Source of the DNA: Kibdelosporangium aridum
GTDB taxonomy: Bacteria > Actinomycetota > Actinomycetes > Mycobacteriales > Pseudonocardiaceae
Direction of reading: 5' to 3'
Assembly: GCF_900176515.1 (NCBI RefSeq)
Contig: NZ_FWXV01000002.1
Span: forward strand, 186,001-250,000
Length of the DNA: 64,000 nt
Shown here piece by piece: positions 32,943 to 41,884 of this stretch (its first letter is position 1; each line of letters opens with the position of its first letter). The translations under genes and the position numbers were made by a program. The notes under the pieces were generated by a model. That model saw nothing but the letters and a program-made list of their open reading frames with translations, was not told the DNA's origin and ran no database searches.

Positions 32943-35900
32943 GTGCACAAACGCATACTGAGCCAGGCGGCGGTCTTCGCCGTCCTGGCCAGCGGCGTGT
33001 CCGTCCTACCGGCGGGCGCCGAACCATCCGGGCGGCCGGAGGTACCTAGAACTGTCACCCTGATCACCGGCGACAAGGTGACGGTGACCAAGAAGGGCAA
33101 CACCTGGGACGCCCGGATCGAACCGGCCAAACGGATGGGCGAACGCGTCGGTTTCGTCAAATCTGTGAGCGCGGCCGGCGTCACCGTCATCCCGTCGAGC
33201 GTGATTCCCGAGATCCAGTCGGGCAAACTGGATCGTGCGCTGTTCGACGTGACCCGTCTGATCGAACTCGGATACGACGACGCACACACCTCGGACATCC
33301 CGTTGCTGGTCGAGTCTCCGCGACCGCAAGCGCTCGGCACGGTGACGCGCAACGTGCCGCTGGCACGGATGTCCGCTGTGACCACACCAAAAAGCCAAGC
33401 CACGGACGCGCTCGCGAAGTCGGGCAAGATCTGGCTCAACGGCAAGCTGTTTCCGGCACTTGACGTGAGTGTCCCGCAGGTCGGGGCACCGGCCGCGTGG
33501 CAGGCCGGACACACGGGCGCCGGTACCCGGGTCGCGGTGCTCGACACCGGATACGACGCGAAGCACCCCGATCTCGCCGGAATCGTCAAGGGCGAGAAGG
33601 ACTTCACCGGCGAAGGCAGCACCGATGTGATCGGGCACGGCACGCACGTCGTGTCCACTGTGGCCGGACGGGGCGGCAGGTACACCGGGGTCGCCAAAGG
33701 GGCAGATCTGCTGATCGGGAAGGTCTGCGGGACGGGCGGCTGCCCGTTCGACGCCATCCTCGAAGGCATGCAGTGGGCCGCGGACAGTGGCGCCGAGGTC
33801 GTCAACATGAGCCTCGGTGGCGATCCCAGTGACGGGACCGATCCAGTCGAGACGGCCCTCAACCGGATCTCGGCCGAGAAGGGCATTCTGTTCGTTGTCG
33901 CGGCGGGCAATCACGGGCCCGGTTTGAAGGTTTCGTCGCCCGCCGCCGCGGACGCGGCGCTGGCCGTGGCCAGCGTGAGCAAACAGGACACGTACAGCGA
34001 GTTCAGCCAAACCGGCCCACGACTCAACGACTACGCCGTCAAACCGGACATCTCGGCGCCTGGCGAGGACATCGTGGCGGCGCGAGCCGAGGGCACGTTG
34101 GCGAACAACGCAGTCGGCGAGCACCACGCGCGGATCAGCGGAACCTCGATGGCTTCGCCGCATGTCGCGGGTGCTGCCGCGATTCTGGCCGCCCAACATC
34201 CGGATTGGACGGGACAGCAGATCAAGGCCGCGCTGATGGGCAGCGCCCAACCCATCGACGCCACGATCTACCAACAAGGCGCGGGCCGTCTGGACATCAC
34301 CAAGGCCGTCCAGCAGAAGGTCATCCCCAGCGCGGGCAGCCTGAGCCTCGGCTTCGTGAAGTGGCCGTACACCCAGCCGGTCGCCAGCAAGCAGATCACA
34401 TACAACAACACTGGTGCCACGCCTGTTTCGCTGAAGCTCACCACGGACGTACCGGCGTTCGTCTTGAGCACGGGTGAAATCACTGTGCCCGCAGGTGGTG
34501 AGGCGAGTGTGACAGTCATGTTCGACCACGCCAAGGCCCCGGTCGGCGTCTACGGCGGCAGACTGGTCGCACAAGGCAGCGATGTGACGGTCCAGACGCC
34601 GGTCGGCGCGTACAAGGAGCCGGAGAGCTACGACCTGACGACCAAGTTCATCGACCGGGACGGCAAAGAAACCCAAGGCGGGGCGGGCAAAGCCAGCTTG
34701 GTCTCGCTGGAGACCGGCATCGACAACCCCGACATGATGATGAACAACAGCACCGTGCGGTTGCCCGCTGGCCGGTATGCCTTGATCGGTTCGGTGACAA
34801 CGCCGATACCGGGTCATTACCTGCCGTCGAGCACCTCACTGGCCGAGCCGACGATCGACCTGCGTGGCAACACAGTCGTCACGTTGGATGCCCGCAGAGG
34901 CAAGAAAGTCAGCGTACGCACCGATGAGCCGGACGCCCGGCTGGTCTCCGGGACCGCCGGATTGTCCGTGGACATCCATGGACGCAGCGTGGGTTACTTC
35001 AGCCTTGCGTCCGAAGAGGACTATGCCGTCCCTGTTGCCGGAAACCATCCGCATTTCACGTACTTCGACCGGCTGAAGCTTGAGCGGCCCGCAGTCAGGC
35101 TCACCGTCGAGCAGCCTGAATCCTTCGAGATCCCAGTGGAATGGGTGTCGAACACGTCGCCGCTGCCGGTCGGCACTCGCTCGCTGTCCGCTGTGGACGT
35201 CGGACGTGCGACGCCGGAAGAGATCGCTGCCCATGATCTCAAAGGCAAACTCGCGGTGTTCACCACCGCGGGCGAGGACTACGACGACAAGGTGACGGCG
35301 CTCGCCGAAGCCGGTGCGGTTGCCGCGTTGTTCCATTTCGCCGAAGGTCCGATCGTTCCCATTCGTCCGCAGTCCGCGATCCCGGTCGCCGCGACGGTAC
35401 GACCGGAGGGAGCACGCTTGGCCAAGCTCGGTTCGGCGTCGGTGACGTTGACCGGCCTGCCAACCAGCCCATACGCCTATGAACTCGCTTTCCCCAGTTA
35501 CGGCACCATTCCCGTCAACCTGGACTACCAAGCACGCAGCCGGGACGTCGCCACCGTGCAGACGGTCTATCGCGGCGACGGCGTGGGAAGCCTCACGGCA
35601 CAGGCAATCGACGGATCGCGAGTGCTCGAAGGCTGGATGGAGACCCGGCAGGTCCCGTTACCGCTGGCACGCACCGAGTACTACTCACCAATGACCTGGC
35701 AGACCAGCCTTACGCCGGCCGCCGGGCCGAGGACACAGCTGTTCGGCGTGCGGACGTTGCGAGCGGGCGAGAAGGCCACTGCGGACTGGAACAAGGCCGT
35801 CTTCGGTCCGGGAATCACGGGCCCGGCGACCCAATACGGCCCTTCGCCCGCGTTGGTCTCCCGGACCGGGGACACGATCGAGGCCACCTTGCCACTGTTC

Positions 35901-36449
35901 TCCGACTCCGCCGGACACTCCGGATTTCCCTTGCCGGAGGACACCGGTGACACCGTATTGTCCTCCGGCGGGAAGGAAATCGGCCGCAGCGCAATCCCAG
36001 GGCACGGGACGTTCGCCGTCCCGGCAGGGGCAGCGGACTACCGGCTGACGTCCGAGGTGACGCGAACCCTGACGTCCGCGAAGGTCAGCGCCGAGTGGAC
36101 CTTCCACTCAGAACACAGCACGACGACGATCCCGTTGCCGTTGCTGGCGATCGGCTTCGATCCCAAACTGGACATGGCGAACCATGCACCGGCTGGCGCC
36201 TTGTTCAGCGTTCCGGTACGGGTTGACCGGCAGCCCGGAACGCAAGGCAAGGCCGAGCCACGCAAGGTCGAAGCATCCTTCGACGACGGCAAGACCTGGC
36301 AGCCACTGCCCTTGCTCAGGGTCGGCGAATCCTGGTGGACGATCGTCAAGAACCCCTCGTCCGGGTTCGTGTCCTTGCGTGCCAACGCCTCGGACACCAG
36401 CGGCAACACCGTCGCCCAGACGATCATCCGGGCCTATCGGGTGAAGTGA
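32943..36449 (+). CDS. Large secreted S8 subtilisin-like serine protease
   Basis: A 1168-residue secreted protease. The signal peptide ends near residue 26 (AGA). A propeptide-like region (about 35-170) precedes the catalytic domain, in which the triad is Asp201 (VAVLDTGYD), His232 (GHGTHVV) and Ser402 (GTSMASPH), with oxyanion Asn323 in AAGNHGPG. About 700 further residues form beta-rich domains, including a protease-associated-like segment around 720-830. This architecture matches large actinobacterial subtilases that act on extracellular proteins. The start is GTG with AAGGGG upstream. A symmetrical terminator separates it from the convergent acyl-CoA dehydrogenase operon. Confidence 0.92.
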   Translation: MHKRILSQAAVFAVLASGVSVLPAGAEPSGRPEVPRTVTLITGDKVTVTKKGNTWDARIEPAKRMGERVGFVKSVSAAGVTVIPSSVIPEIQSGKLDRALFDVTRLIELGYDDAHTSDIPLLVESPRPQALGTVTRNVPLARMSAVTTPKSQATDALAKSGKIWLNGKLFPALDVSVPQVGAPAAWQAGHTGAGTRVAVLDTGYDAKHPDLAGIVKGEKDFTGEGSTDVIGHGTHVVSTVAGRGGRYTGVAKGADLLIGKVCGTGGCPFDAILEGMQWAADSGAEVVNMSLGGDPSDGTDPVETALNRISAEKGILFVVAAGNHGPGLKVSSPAAADAALAVASVSKQDTYSEFSQTGPRLNDYAVKPDISAPGEDIVAARAEGTLANNAVGEHHARISGTSMASPHVAGAAAILAAQHPDWTGQQIKAALMGSAQPIDATIYQQGAGRLDITKAVQQKVIPSAGSLSLGFVKWPYTQPVASKQITYNNTGATPVSLKLTTDVPAFVLSTGEITVPAGGEASVTVMFDHAKAPVGVYGGRLVAQGSDVTVQTPVGAYKEPESYDLTTKFIDRDGKETQGGAGKASLVSLETGIDNPDMMMNNSTVRLPAGRYALIGSVTTPIPGHYLPSSTSLAEPTIDLRGNTVVTLDARRGKKVSVRTDEPDARLVSGTAGLSVDIHGRSVGYFSLASEEDYAVPVAGNHPHFTYFDRLKLERPAVRLTVEQPESFEIPVEWVSNTSPLPVGTRSLSAVDVGRATPEEIAAHDLKGKLAVFTTAGEDYDDKVTALAEAGAVAALFHFAEGPIVPIRPQSAIPVAATVRPEGARLAKLGSASVTLTGLPTSPYAYELAFPSYGTIPVNLDYQARSRDVATVQTVYRGDGVGSLTAQAIDGSRVLEGWMETRQVPLPLARTEYYSPMTWQTSLTPAAGPRTQLFGVRTLRAGEKATADWNKAVFGPGITGPATQYGPSPALVSRTGDTIEATLPLFSDSAGHSGFPLPEDTGDTVLSSGGKEIGRSAIPGHGTFAVPAGAADYRLTSEVTRTLTSAKVSAEWTFHSEHSTTTIPLPLLAIGFDPKLDMANHAPAGALFSVPVRVDRQPGTQGKAEPRKVEASFDDGKTWQPLPLLRVGESWWTIVKNPSSGFVSLRANASDTSGNTVAQTIIRAYRVK

Positions 36450-36453
36450 GACC

Positions 36454-36477
36454 GGGTGCGCGGCATGCCGCGCACCC
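36454..36477. terminator. Bidirectional terminator
   Basis: A perfect 24-bp palindrome (GGGTGCGCGGCA and its complement) fills almost all of the 28-bp gap between the convergent subtilase and acyl-CoA dehydrogenase genes. Confidence 0.75.
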
Positions 36478-37674
36478 TCACTTCAGCTGGCCAGAAGTCT
36501 TGCCGAGCAGGCGGCGGGCCACGATCAGCTGCTGGATCTGCTGGGTGCCTTCGAAGATGTCGAGGATCTTGGCGTCCCGTGCCCACTTCTCCAGCAGGTT
36601 GTGCTCGGAGTAGCCGATGCTGCCGCACAGTTCCACGCACTTGAGCGTGATCTCGGTGGCCACGCGACCCGCTTTGGCCTTGGCCTGCGAGGCCTCCAGT
36701 GAGTTCGGCTTGGCGTTGTCAGCCATCCAGGCCGCGCGCAACGTGAGCAGCTTGGCGGCCTCCCAATCGGATTCCAGGGCGAGGTAGGCGGCCGCGGCGG
36801 CGTGCTGGTTGTTGGCGGGCTTGTCGTAGTCGACTTCGACCCCGGCCTCGCCCAGCAGCTTCTCGGTCTCCTCCAGAGCGGCCCACGCCAGGCCGATCGC
36901 CATCGCGGCGACCAGCGGACGGGTGTTGTCGAACGTCTGCATGACGCCCGCGAAGCCCTTGTTGATGTTCGGGTCGCCGAGCAGGTTCGCCGCGGGCACA
37001 CGGCAGTCGGTGAACCGGATGACCGCGGTGTCCGAGGCGCGGATGCCGAGCTTGTTCTCCAGGCGGACCACTTCCATGCCTGGCGTGCCCTTCTCCACCA
37101 CGAACGACTTGATCGCGGCCCGTCCCAGCGACTTGTCCAGGGTGGCCCAGACGACCACCGCGTCCGAGCGTTCGCCCGCGGTGACGAAGATCTTCTCGCC
37201 GTTGATGATGTAGTCGTCGCCGTCTTTCACGGCCGTGGTCTTGATCGCCGCGGAGTCCGAACCGGTGTCGGGCTCGGTGATCGCCATCGAGGCCCACAGT
37301 TTGCCGAACCGGGCCAACTGCTCCTCATTGGCAACCGACGCGATCGCCGCGTTGCCAAGGCCTTGGCGTGGCATGGAAAGCAGGAACCCGAGGTCGCCCC
37401 AGCACAGCTCGATCGTGCCGAGCACTGTGGACATGTTGGCGCCGTTGCGGATGCCGGTGCCCTTCTCGGTCCGCCGCACGCCGGACGCGCCACCGCCGCC
37501 TTCGCCGGAGGCGTTCACGCCGTCCAGCAGGGCCGCGAAAATGTCCAGCTCCTTGGGGTACGTGTGCTCGGCCAGGTCGTACTTGCGGGAGTTCGGCCGG
37601 AAGATCTCGGCGGCCGCCTGGTGCGCCTGGTTCAGCAGCGCCCCGAACTTCTTGGGGATCTCCAGGTTGATCAC
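36478..37674 (-). CDS. Acyl-CoA dehydrogenase, catalytic partner
   Basis: A 398-residue acyl-CoA dehydrogenase of the actinobacterial FadE type. FAD/substrate segments are MAITEPDTGSDSAAI and the C-terminal KILDIFEGTQQIQQLI, in which the Glu of IFEGT is the expected catalytic base. The start is GTG 37674, overlapping the stop of the upstream dehydrogenase gene as GTGA. The two adjacent genes probably encode one heteromeric enzyme, as known for FadE/ChsE pairs that act on steroid or branched side chains in mycobacteria. A dyad operator lies upstream of the pair. Confidence 0.88.
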   Translation of the reverse strand: MINLEIPKKFGALLNQAHQAAAEIFRPNSRKYDLAEHTYPKELDIFAALLDGVNASGEGGGGASGVRRTEKGTGIRNGANMSTVLGTIELCWGDLGFLLSMPRQGLGNAAIASVANEEQLARFGKLWASMAITEPDTGSDSAAIKTTAVKDGDDYIINGEKIFVTAGERSDAVVVWATLDKSLGRAAIKSFVVEKGTPGMEVVRLENKLGIRASDTAVIRFTDCRVPAANLLGDPNINKGFAGVMQTFDNTRPLVAAMAIGLAWAALEETEKLLGEAGVEVDYDKPANNQHAAAAAYLALESDWEAAKLLTLRAAWMADNAKPNSLEASQAKAKAGRVATEITLKCVELCGSIGYSEHNLLEKWARDAKILDIFEGTQQIQQLIVARRLLGKTSGQLK

Positions 37675-38978
37675 AGCAGCACCGCCCCTTCCATCAGGCC
37701 GACGGCTCGCAAATCGCGATACCACCGCTCCACCGGATGCTCCTTGACGAACCCGTGCCCGCCGAGCAGCTGCACACCGTCGCTGCCGATCGCCATTCCC
37801 TTGTCAACACAGAGCTTCCGGGCGAGCGCGACTTCACGGGCGAACGGCAGGCCCTGCTCGGCACGCGACGCGGCGCGGTAGGTCACCAGGCGCATGCCGT
37901 CGACCTCGATGCCGATGTCGGCGACCTTGAACGCCACGCCTTGCCTGTGGCTCACCGGTTCGCCGAACGCGACTCGCTCATTCACGTACGGGATCACGTA
38001 GTCCAGCACCGCCTGCGCGGTCCCGACTGCCAACGCACACCAACCGATACGCGAAAGCCTTATGCAGTCGGCGTAGTTCTCGCGAGAGCCCAGCAGGGCG
38101 GAACGCGGCACGGTGACGTTGTCCAGGACCACACGGCCCATCGCCGCGGCACGCAGCCCCATGGCGGGCTCGGCCTCGATCACCACGTCCGACGACTCGA
38201 GCAGGAACAGCGCCGGTGAGCCGTCCAGCTCGGCCGCGATGACGAACAACTCCGCCTCCGCGGCCCGCGGGACCAGGGATTTCACGCCGTCCAGCCGGTA
38301 TCCGTCAGGTGTGCGGCGCGCTTTTGTCTCCAACGCGAACGGGTCGAACAACGGCCGGGGCTCCAACACCGCCAACGCCGCAGCCGGGACGTTCTCCCCG
38401 ACAAAGGCAGGCAGGTAGGTCGCTTGCTGGTCCGCGTCACCCCAGAGCACCAACGCGTTGCTCACGGCCGAAGGCGCCAGGCAGGCGACCGCCAAGCCCA
38501 TGTCACCGTGTGCCAACGCCTCGGCGATCAAGGCACCGGTCACAGTGGACCGTTCGGTACCCGCACCACCGAGTTCCTCGGGCACGCCGAGCATGGTGAT
38601 ACCCAGGTCAGCGGCGGTGCCGACCAGGTCGGCCGGTGGTTTGCACGCGGTGTCGGCTGCCGCGGCCGCTGGTCGCAGCTGCTCGTCGGCGAACTCCGCG
38701 ACCGTGTCCCGGATCATCTGTTGATCTTCGTCGGGCGTCAGGTCGAACAGGCCACGCTCTGGCGCGGACGGCAGCCGTGCGGGTTTTCCGGCGCTCGTCA
38801 CGGCCTTGAACGACCGCGTGGCGGCACCGAGCGTGCGGAAGCCGGTGCGGGTCGCGTGGAAAACGCCGCGCTCAATGGGCTTGTTCAGGCCGAAGCGCTG
38901 CACGAGCCGCGCACCAGCGATCCGGTTGAGCACGGCGAGCGCGATCCCCATCGCATCCCGCTTGTGCCGGTCCACCAT
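37671..38978 (-). CDS. Acyl-CoA dehydrogenase, paired subunit
   Basis: A 435-residue acyl-CoA dehydrogenase-fold protein with an N-terminal extension of about 70 residues. The fold's core appears from LFDLTPDEDQQMIRDTVAEF on; the segment corresponding to the usual AxTEPxxGSD loop reads VLEPRPLFDPFAL, so FAD-contact residues are altered. The protein stops soon after GLMEGAVLL, that is just past the position of the usual catalytic Glu, lacking the last helix. This suggests a supporting subunit of an alpha2beta2 enzyme. GAGGAG is eight bases before the ATG. Confidence 0.82.
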   Translation of the reverse strand: MVDRHKRDAMGIALAVLNRIAGARLVQRFGLNKPIERGVFHATRTGFRTLGAATRSFKAVTSAGKPARLPSAPERGLFDLTPDEDQQMIRDTVAEFADEQLRPAAAAADTACKPPADLVGTAADLGITMLGVPEELGGAGTERSTVTGALIAEALAHGDMGLAVACLAPSAVSNALVLWGDADQQATYLPAFVGENVPAAALAVLEPRPLFDPFALETKARRTPDGYRLDGVKSLVPRAAEAELFVIAAELDGSPALFLLESSDVVIEAEPAMGLRAAAMGRVVLDNVTVPRSALLGSRENYADCIRLSRIGWCALAVGTAQAVLDYVIPYVNERVAFGEPVSHRQGVAFKVADIGIEVDGMRLVTYRAASRAEQGLPFAREVALARKLCVDKGMAIGSDGVQLLGGHGFVKEHPVERWYRDLRAVGLMEGAVLL

Positions 38979-39003
38979 GTCACCAACTCCTCGCGTCCGA
39001 GTC

Positions 39004-39025
39004 TTAGCTACTCTAGAGTAGGTAA
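39004..39025. promoter_or_regulatory. 22-bp near-perfect palindrome upstream of the acyl-CoA dehydrogenase pair
   Basis: The core CTACTCTAGAGTAG (39008-39021) is perfectly symmetrical, and outer TTA/TAA triplets at 39004-39006 and 39023-39025 extend it; only one base pair of the 22 does not match. It lies 26 bases upstream of the first dehydrogenase gene. Size and symmetry fit a TetR-family operator; no TetR gene adjoins it. Confidence 0.6.
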
Positions 39026-39045
39026 CGCTCGAACGCGAGACTGGA

Positions 39046-40737
39046 TCAGGTGATGTCCCTCGCTGCGATGTATCCGAAGGTCATGGCCGGGCCGATGGTC
39101 GATCCGGCACCGGCGTAGCTGCGACCCATCACCGCTGCGCTGGCGTTCCCGGCCGCGTAGAGCCCTTCGACCACCGAGCCGTCACCGCGCAGGACACGGG
39201 CCCTGGCATCGGTCTTCATGCCGCCCTTGGTGCCGAGATCACCCGGGACGACCTTGAAGGCGTAGTACGGCGGCAGCCACAGCGAGGCGAGGCTGGACGA
39301 CGGGAACACCCCTGGATCTGTGTAGTAGTGGTCGTACGCACTGTCACCGCGCCGGAAATCCCTGTCCTTGCCGGCCAGGGCGAAGCCGTTGAACCGCGAG
39401 ACCGTTGACCGCAGGGTCGCTGCCGGGACACCGATCGCAGTCGCCAGCGCGTCGATCGTCGGCGCTTTCACGACCGCACCCGAGTCGAACCAGGCCTGCG
39501 GGAACGGCAGTACCGGGGCGACGTCCTTGAACAGGTAGCGGTTGCGGTAGTTCTGGTCGACGATCAGCCACGCCGGGACGACTCCCTTGTCGTACATCAC
39601 ATGCACGACGTCTCCATAAGGCGCGGCCTCGTTGACGAACCGCTTCCCGGTCGCGTCGACCATCAGCCCGCCCGGCAACGTCCTCTCCACCAGGCAGAAG
39701 TAAGGCTGGTCCGGCAAGGGAATCGCCGGGCCCCACCAAGCGTCGTCCATCAGGTCGAGCGCGGCACCGAGCCGTTGCCCTGCCCTGATCCCGTCGCCGG
39801 TGTTCTCCTTCGCGCCGACCGACCACTGAGCCGGTTGTGGCTGGTACTGGGCTCGCATCGCCGGGTTGTGCTCGAACCCGCCGGACCCGATGATCACCGC
39901 CTTCGTTGCCCGGATCAGCCCTTGTGGCGTGACAACGCCGCGAACGGCGCCGTTTTCGACGTGCAGGTCCTCCATTGGTGTGTTCAGCAGTACCGGAACG
40001 CCCGCTTGGAGCAGACCGGCCCGCAATCCCCCAGCAAGCGCTTGGCCCATGGTCAGCGGCTTCTTTCCCGCGGCCGCGGCGGCCGTCCCGCGAGCGACAC
40101 ACTCGGCGGCGACCGCGAAGCCCTTGGCGTTGACCGCGGCCAGCGTCACCCACTTGTAGTCGGCGCCGAAGATCACCATGCCAGGCGGTGTCTGGATGTA
40201 CGGCGGGTTCAACTGGGCCAGTTCCGCGCCGAGGACGTTGCCGTCCAGCATGTCGGGCTCGATCGACCGGCCGTTCGGCATGCCGCCGGGCAGTTCCGGG
40301 TAGTAGTCGCTGTAGCCCTCCATCCACCGGAACCGCAGCGGGCTGCTGGCCATCACGAAGTCCAGCATGGGCGGGCCGTACTGCAGGAAAGCCTGTTGCC
40401 GGGCAAGGGGAACGCTCGCGCCGACCACAGCGGAGAGATAGGACGCGGCCTTCTGCGGCGTGTCAGGCACCCCGGCAGCGAGGATCACGCGGTTGTTCGG
40501 CAGCCAGATCCCCGCGCCCGACCGGGCCGTGGAACCGCCGAACGTCGGCGCTTTCTCGATCACCACGGTCCGCAGGCCGCGCTTCGCGGCCGTGAGCGCC
40601 GCGGTCATCCCGGCCGCGCCAGACCCCACAACGACCACGTCGTATTCGTCGGCAACGGCAGCCGACGCTCGTCCGGGAGCGGCCAGGGCTGCGAGCCCGG
40701 CGCCGGCAAGAACACTTCGTCGTGTCACTCCGCCCAT
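39046..40737 (-). CDS. 3-ketosteroid 1-dehydrogenase-like flavoprotein, Tat-exported
   Basis: A 563-residue FAD-dependent dehydrogenase of the KstD/fumarate reductase flavoprotein family. Residues 1-27 contain a twin-arginine motif (VTRRSVLAGAGL) and end ASA, so export by Tat is predicted. The FAD loop is VVVGSGAAGMTAA (35-47), followed by GGSTARSGAGIWLP, which is typical of KstD. The C-terminal domain has PYYAFKVVPGDLGTKGG, carrying the tyrosine and glycine of the steroid-binding site, and the family's usual GLYAAGNASA end. Delta-1 dehydrogenation of 3-ketosteroids is the likely activity. Its promoter carries a KstR-type box, which supports a steroid role. An extracytoplasmic location is unusual for KstD. 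Confidence 0.82.
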   Translation of the reverse strand: MGGVTRRSVLAGAGLAALAAPGRASAAVADEYDVVVVGSGAAGMTAALTAAKRGLRTVVIEKAPTFGGSTARSGAGIWLPNNRVILAAGVPDTPQKAASYLSAVVGASVPLARQQAFLQYGPPMLDFVMASSPLRFRWMEGYSDYYPELPGGMPNGRSIEPDMLDGNVLGAELAQLNPPYIQTPPGMVIFGADYKWVTLAAVNAKGFAVAAECVARGTAAAAAGKKPLTMGQALAGGLRAGLLQAGVPVLLNTPMEDLHVENGAVRGVVTPQGLIRATKAVIIGSGGFEHNPAMRAQYQPQPAQWSVGAKENTGDGIRAGQRLGAALDLMDDAWWGPAIPLPDQPYFCLVERTLPGGLMVDATGKRFVNEAAPYGDVVHVMYDKGVVPAWLIVDQNYRNRYLFKDVAPVLPFPQAWFDSGAVVKAPTIDALATAIGVPAATLRSTVSRFNGFALAGKDRDFRRGDSAYDHYYTDPGVFPSSSLASLWLPPYYAFKVVPGDLGTKGGMKTDARARVLRGDGSVVEGLYAAGNASAAVMGRSYAGAGSTIGPAMTFGYIAARDIT

Positions 40738-40743
40738 ACGCAG

Positions 40744-40773
40744 AATGTAGAACGCGTTTCAGTCCTTATTCAA
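40744..40773 (-). promoter_or_regulatory. Leaderless kstD promoter with KstR-type operator
   Basis: On the minus strand TTGAAT (40773-40768), an 18-base spacer and TACATT (40749-40744) form a promoter whose -10 ends 6 bases before the ATG, implying a leaderless message. The spacer contains TGAAACGCGTTCTA (40761-40748), an exact match to the KstR consensus TNNAACNNGTTNNA known from mycobacteria. It overlaps the -10, consistent with direct repression relieved by steroid-CoA ligands. Confidence 0.7.
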
Positions 40774-40803
40774 TCCGTCAAATGGCGCACGCAAATCCAT
40801 CAC

Positions 40804-40817
40804 TGAAACATGTTTCA
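40804..40817. promoter_or_regulatory. Second KstR-type box
   Basis: TGAAACATGTTTCA is a perfect 14-bp palindrome and again matches TNNAACNNGTTNNA. It lies 42 bases from the first box and overlaps the stop codon of the upstream PhaC-like gene. Confidence 0.6.
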
Positions 40818-41852
40818 TCGAGCAAGGTGATCATTCAGGAAGGAGTCGATCACTCGCCACGTGGTGTCCCGCGCGCCACGACCGGTCAGCACGCCGAGGT
40901 GACCGCCCGGACAGACTTCGAACCGCACCTCGGGCGAGTTGTCCAGCAACCGCGTCAACCGGCGCACCGCTGGTTCCGGTGCGATGCCGTCGGTCGCGCC
41001 GGCGATCACCAGAACCGGAACTTCGATCTTGGCAAGGGAGATCAACCGGCCTTCGAAGTCGACGATTCCGTCGTGCAGGTCGTTGCCACGGAAGAACCGG
41101 TGGTACAGCTGGCCGAACGTCCGGCCGGGATACGCGATCATGTTCTCCATGAACCGGTCGACCGCCTCGATCTGCGCGAGGAACTCCTTGTCGTCCAGAT
41201 GAGCTAGCACGGCAAGGGGTTTGGTCACGTACTTGTCCACTGAGGTCAGTTGGAAGGCCCACCTGACGATCTGCCGCGGCGCGCCACCGAGCAAGCGGTA
41301 GGGCGCGGTCAGCAGCCAGCCACCGGTCAGCTCGATCAACGGCCGGGCCGGTGCCACCAGCGGGATCGCGGTGAAGTCGATCGGGCTGGCGACCGTGGTG
41401 AGCGACGCGATCGGCAGCTCGGACTGGTCAGCGGCGGTGAGCAACGACAGGATGCCGCCAAGGCACCAGGCCACGATGTGCACCGGCCGCCCACCCGCGT
41501 CCCGGCTGACCGAACGGATCGCCCTGGGCAGCACCTCGTCGATCCAGTGCTCGATTCCCAAGCCACGGTCGGAGAAGCTGACCGTTCCGTAGTCCACAAA
41601 GTACGTTGACCGGCCCTGTCGCACGAGGTGCTCGGCCAGGCTGCAGCCACGCCGCAGATCGAAACACAGCGCGGGCGCGGCCAACGGCGGCACAAGCAGG
41701 ACCGGGTCGCCGGTGCCGTCACCCGCCATCCGGTAGACCCACCGGTTGGGGCCGTGGTCCACGAGGGTGCGCGGGGTGGGCCGCAGGTCCGCGACACCAC
41801 CGCGGAACACCTTGTCCAGCACGTTCGACGCAGCCGCCGGAACATCGATCAT
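40815..41852 (-). CDS. PHA synthase-like alpha/beta hydrolase with cysteine nucleophile
   Basis: A 345-residue alpha/beta-hydrolase fold protein. The nucleophile elbow is AWCLGG with Cys130, the lipase-box form with Cys seen in polyhydroxyalkanoate synthases (GxCxG) rather than Ser. The triad continues with Asp in GATDGIAP and His in PGGHLGVLTG. The conserved PhaC segment STYFVDYG near residue 82 is also present. It is much shorter than class I PhaC (about 560 residues), lacking most of the N-terminal domain. It may be a polyester synthase-like acyltransferase or a thiol-dependent hydrolase. The start MIDVP at 41852 was chosen over an extension into the gap. It lies 77 bp upstream of the kstD start on the same strand. 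Confidence 0.75.
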   Translation of the reverse strand: MIDVPAAASNVLDKVFRGGVADLRPTPRTLVDHGPNRWVYRMAGDGTGDPVLLVPPLAAPALCFDLRRGCSLAEHLVRQGRSTYFVDYGTVSFSDRGLGIEHWIDEVLPRAIRSVSRDAGGRPVHIVAWCLGGILSLLTAADQSELPIASLTTVASPIDFTAIPLVAPARPLIELTGGWLLTAPYRLLGGAPRQIVRWAFQLTSVDKYVTKPLAVLAHLDDKEFLAQIEAVDRFMENMIAYPGRTFGQLYHRFFRGNDLHDGIVDFEGRLISLAKIEVPVLVIAGATDGIAPEPAVRRLTRLLDNSPEVRFEVCPGGHLGVLTGRGARDTTWRVIDSFLNDHLAR

Positions 41853-41884
41853 GCTGCAATTATGACTTCTGGCTATTTTCGCAG

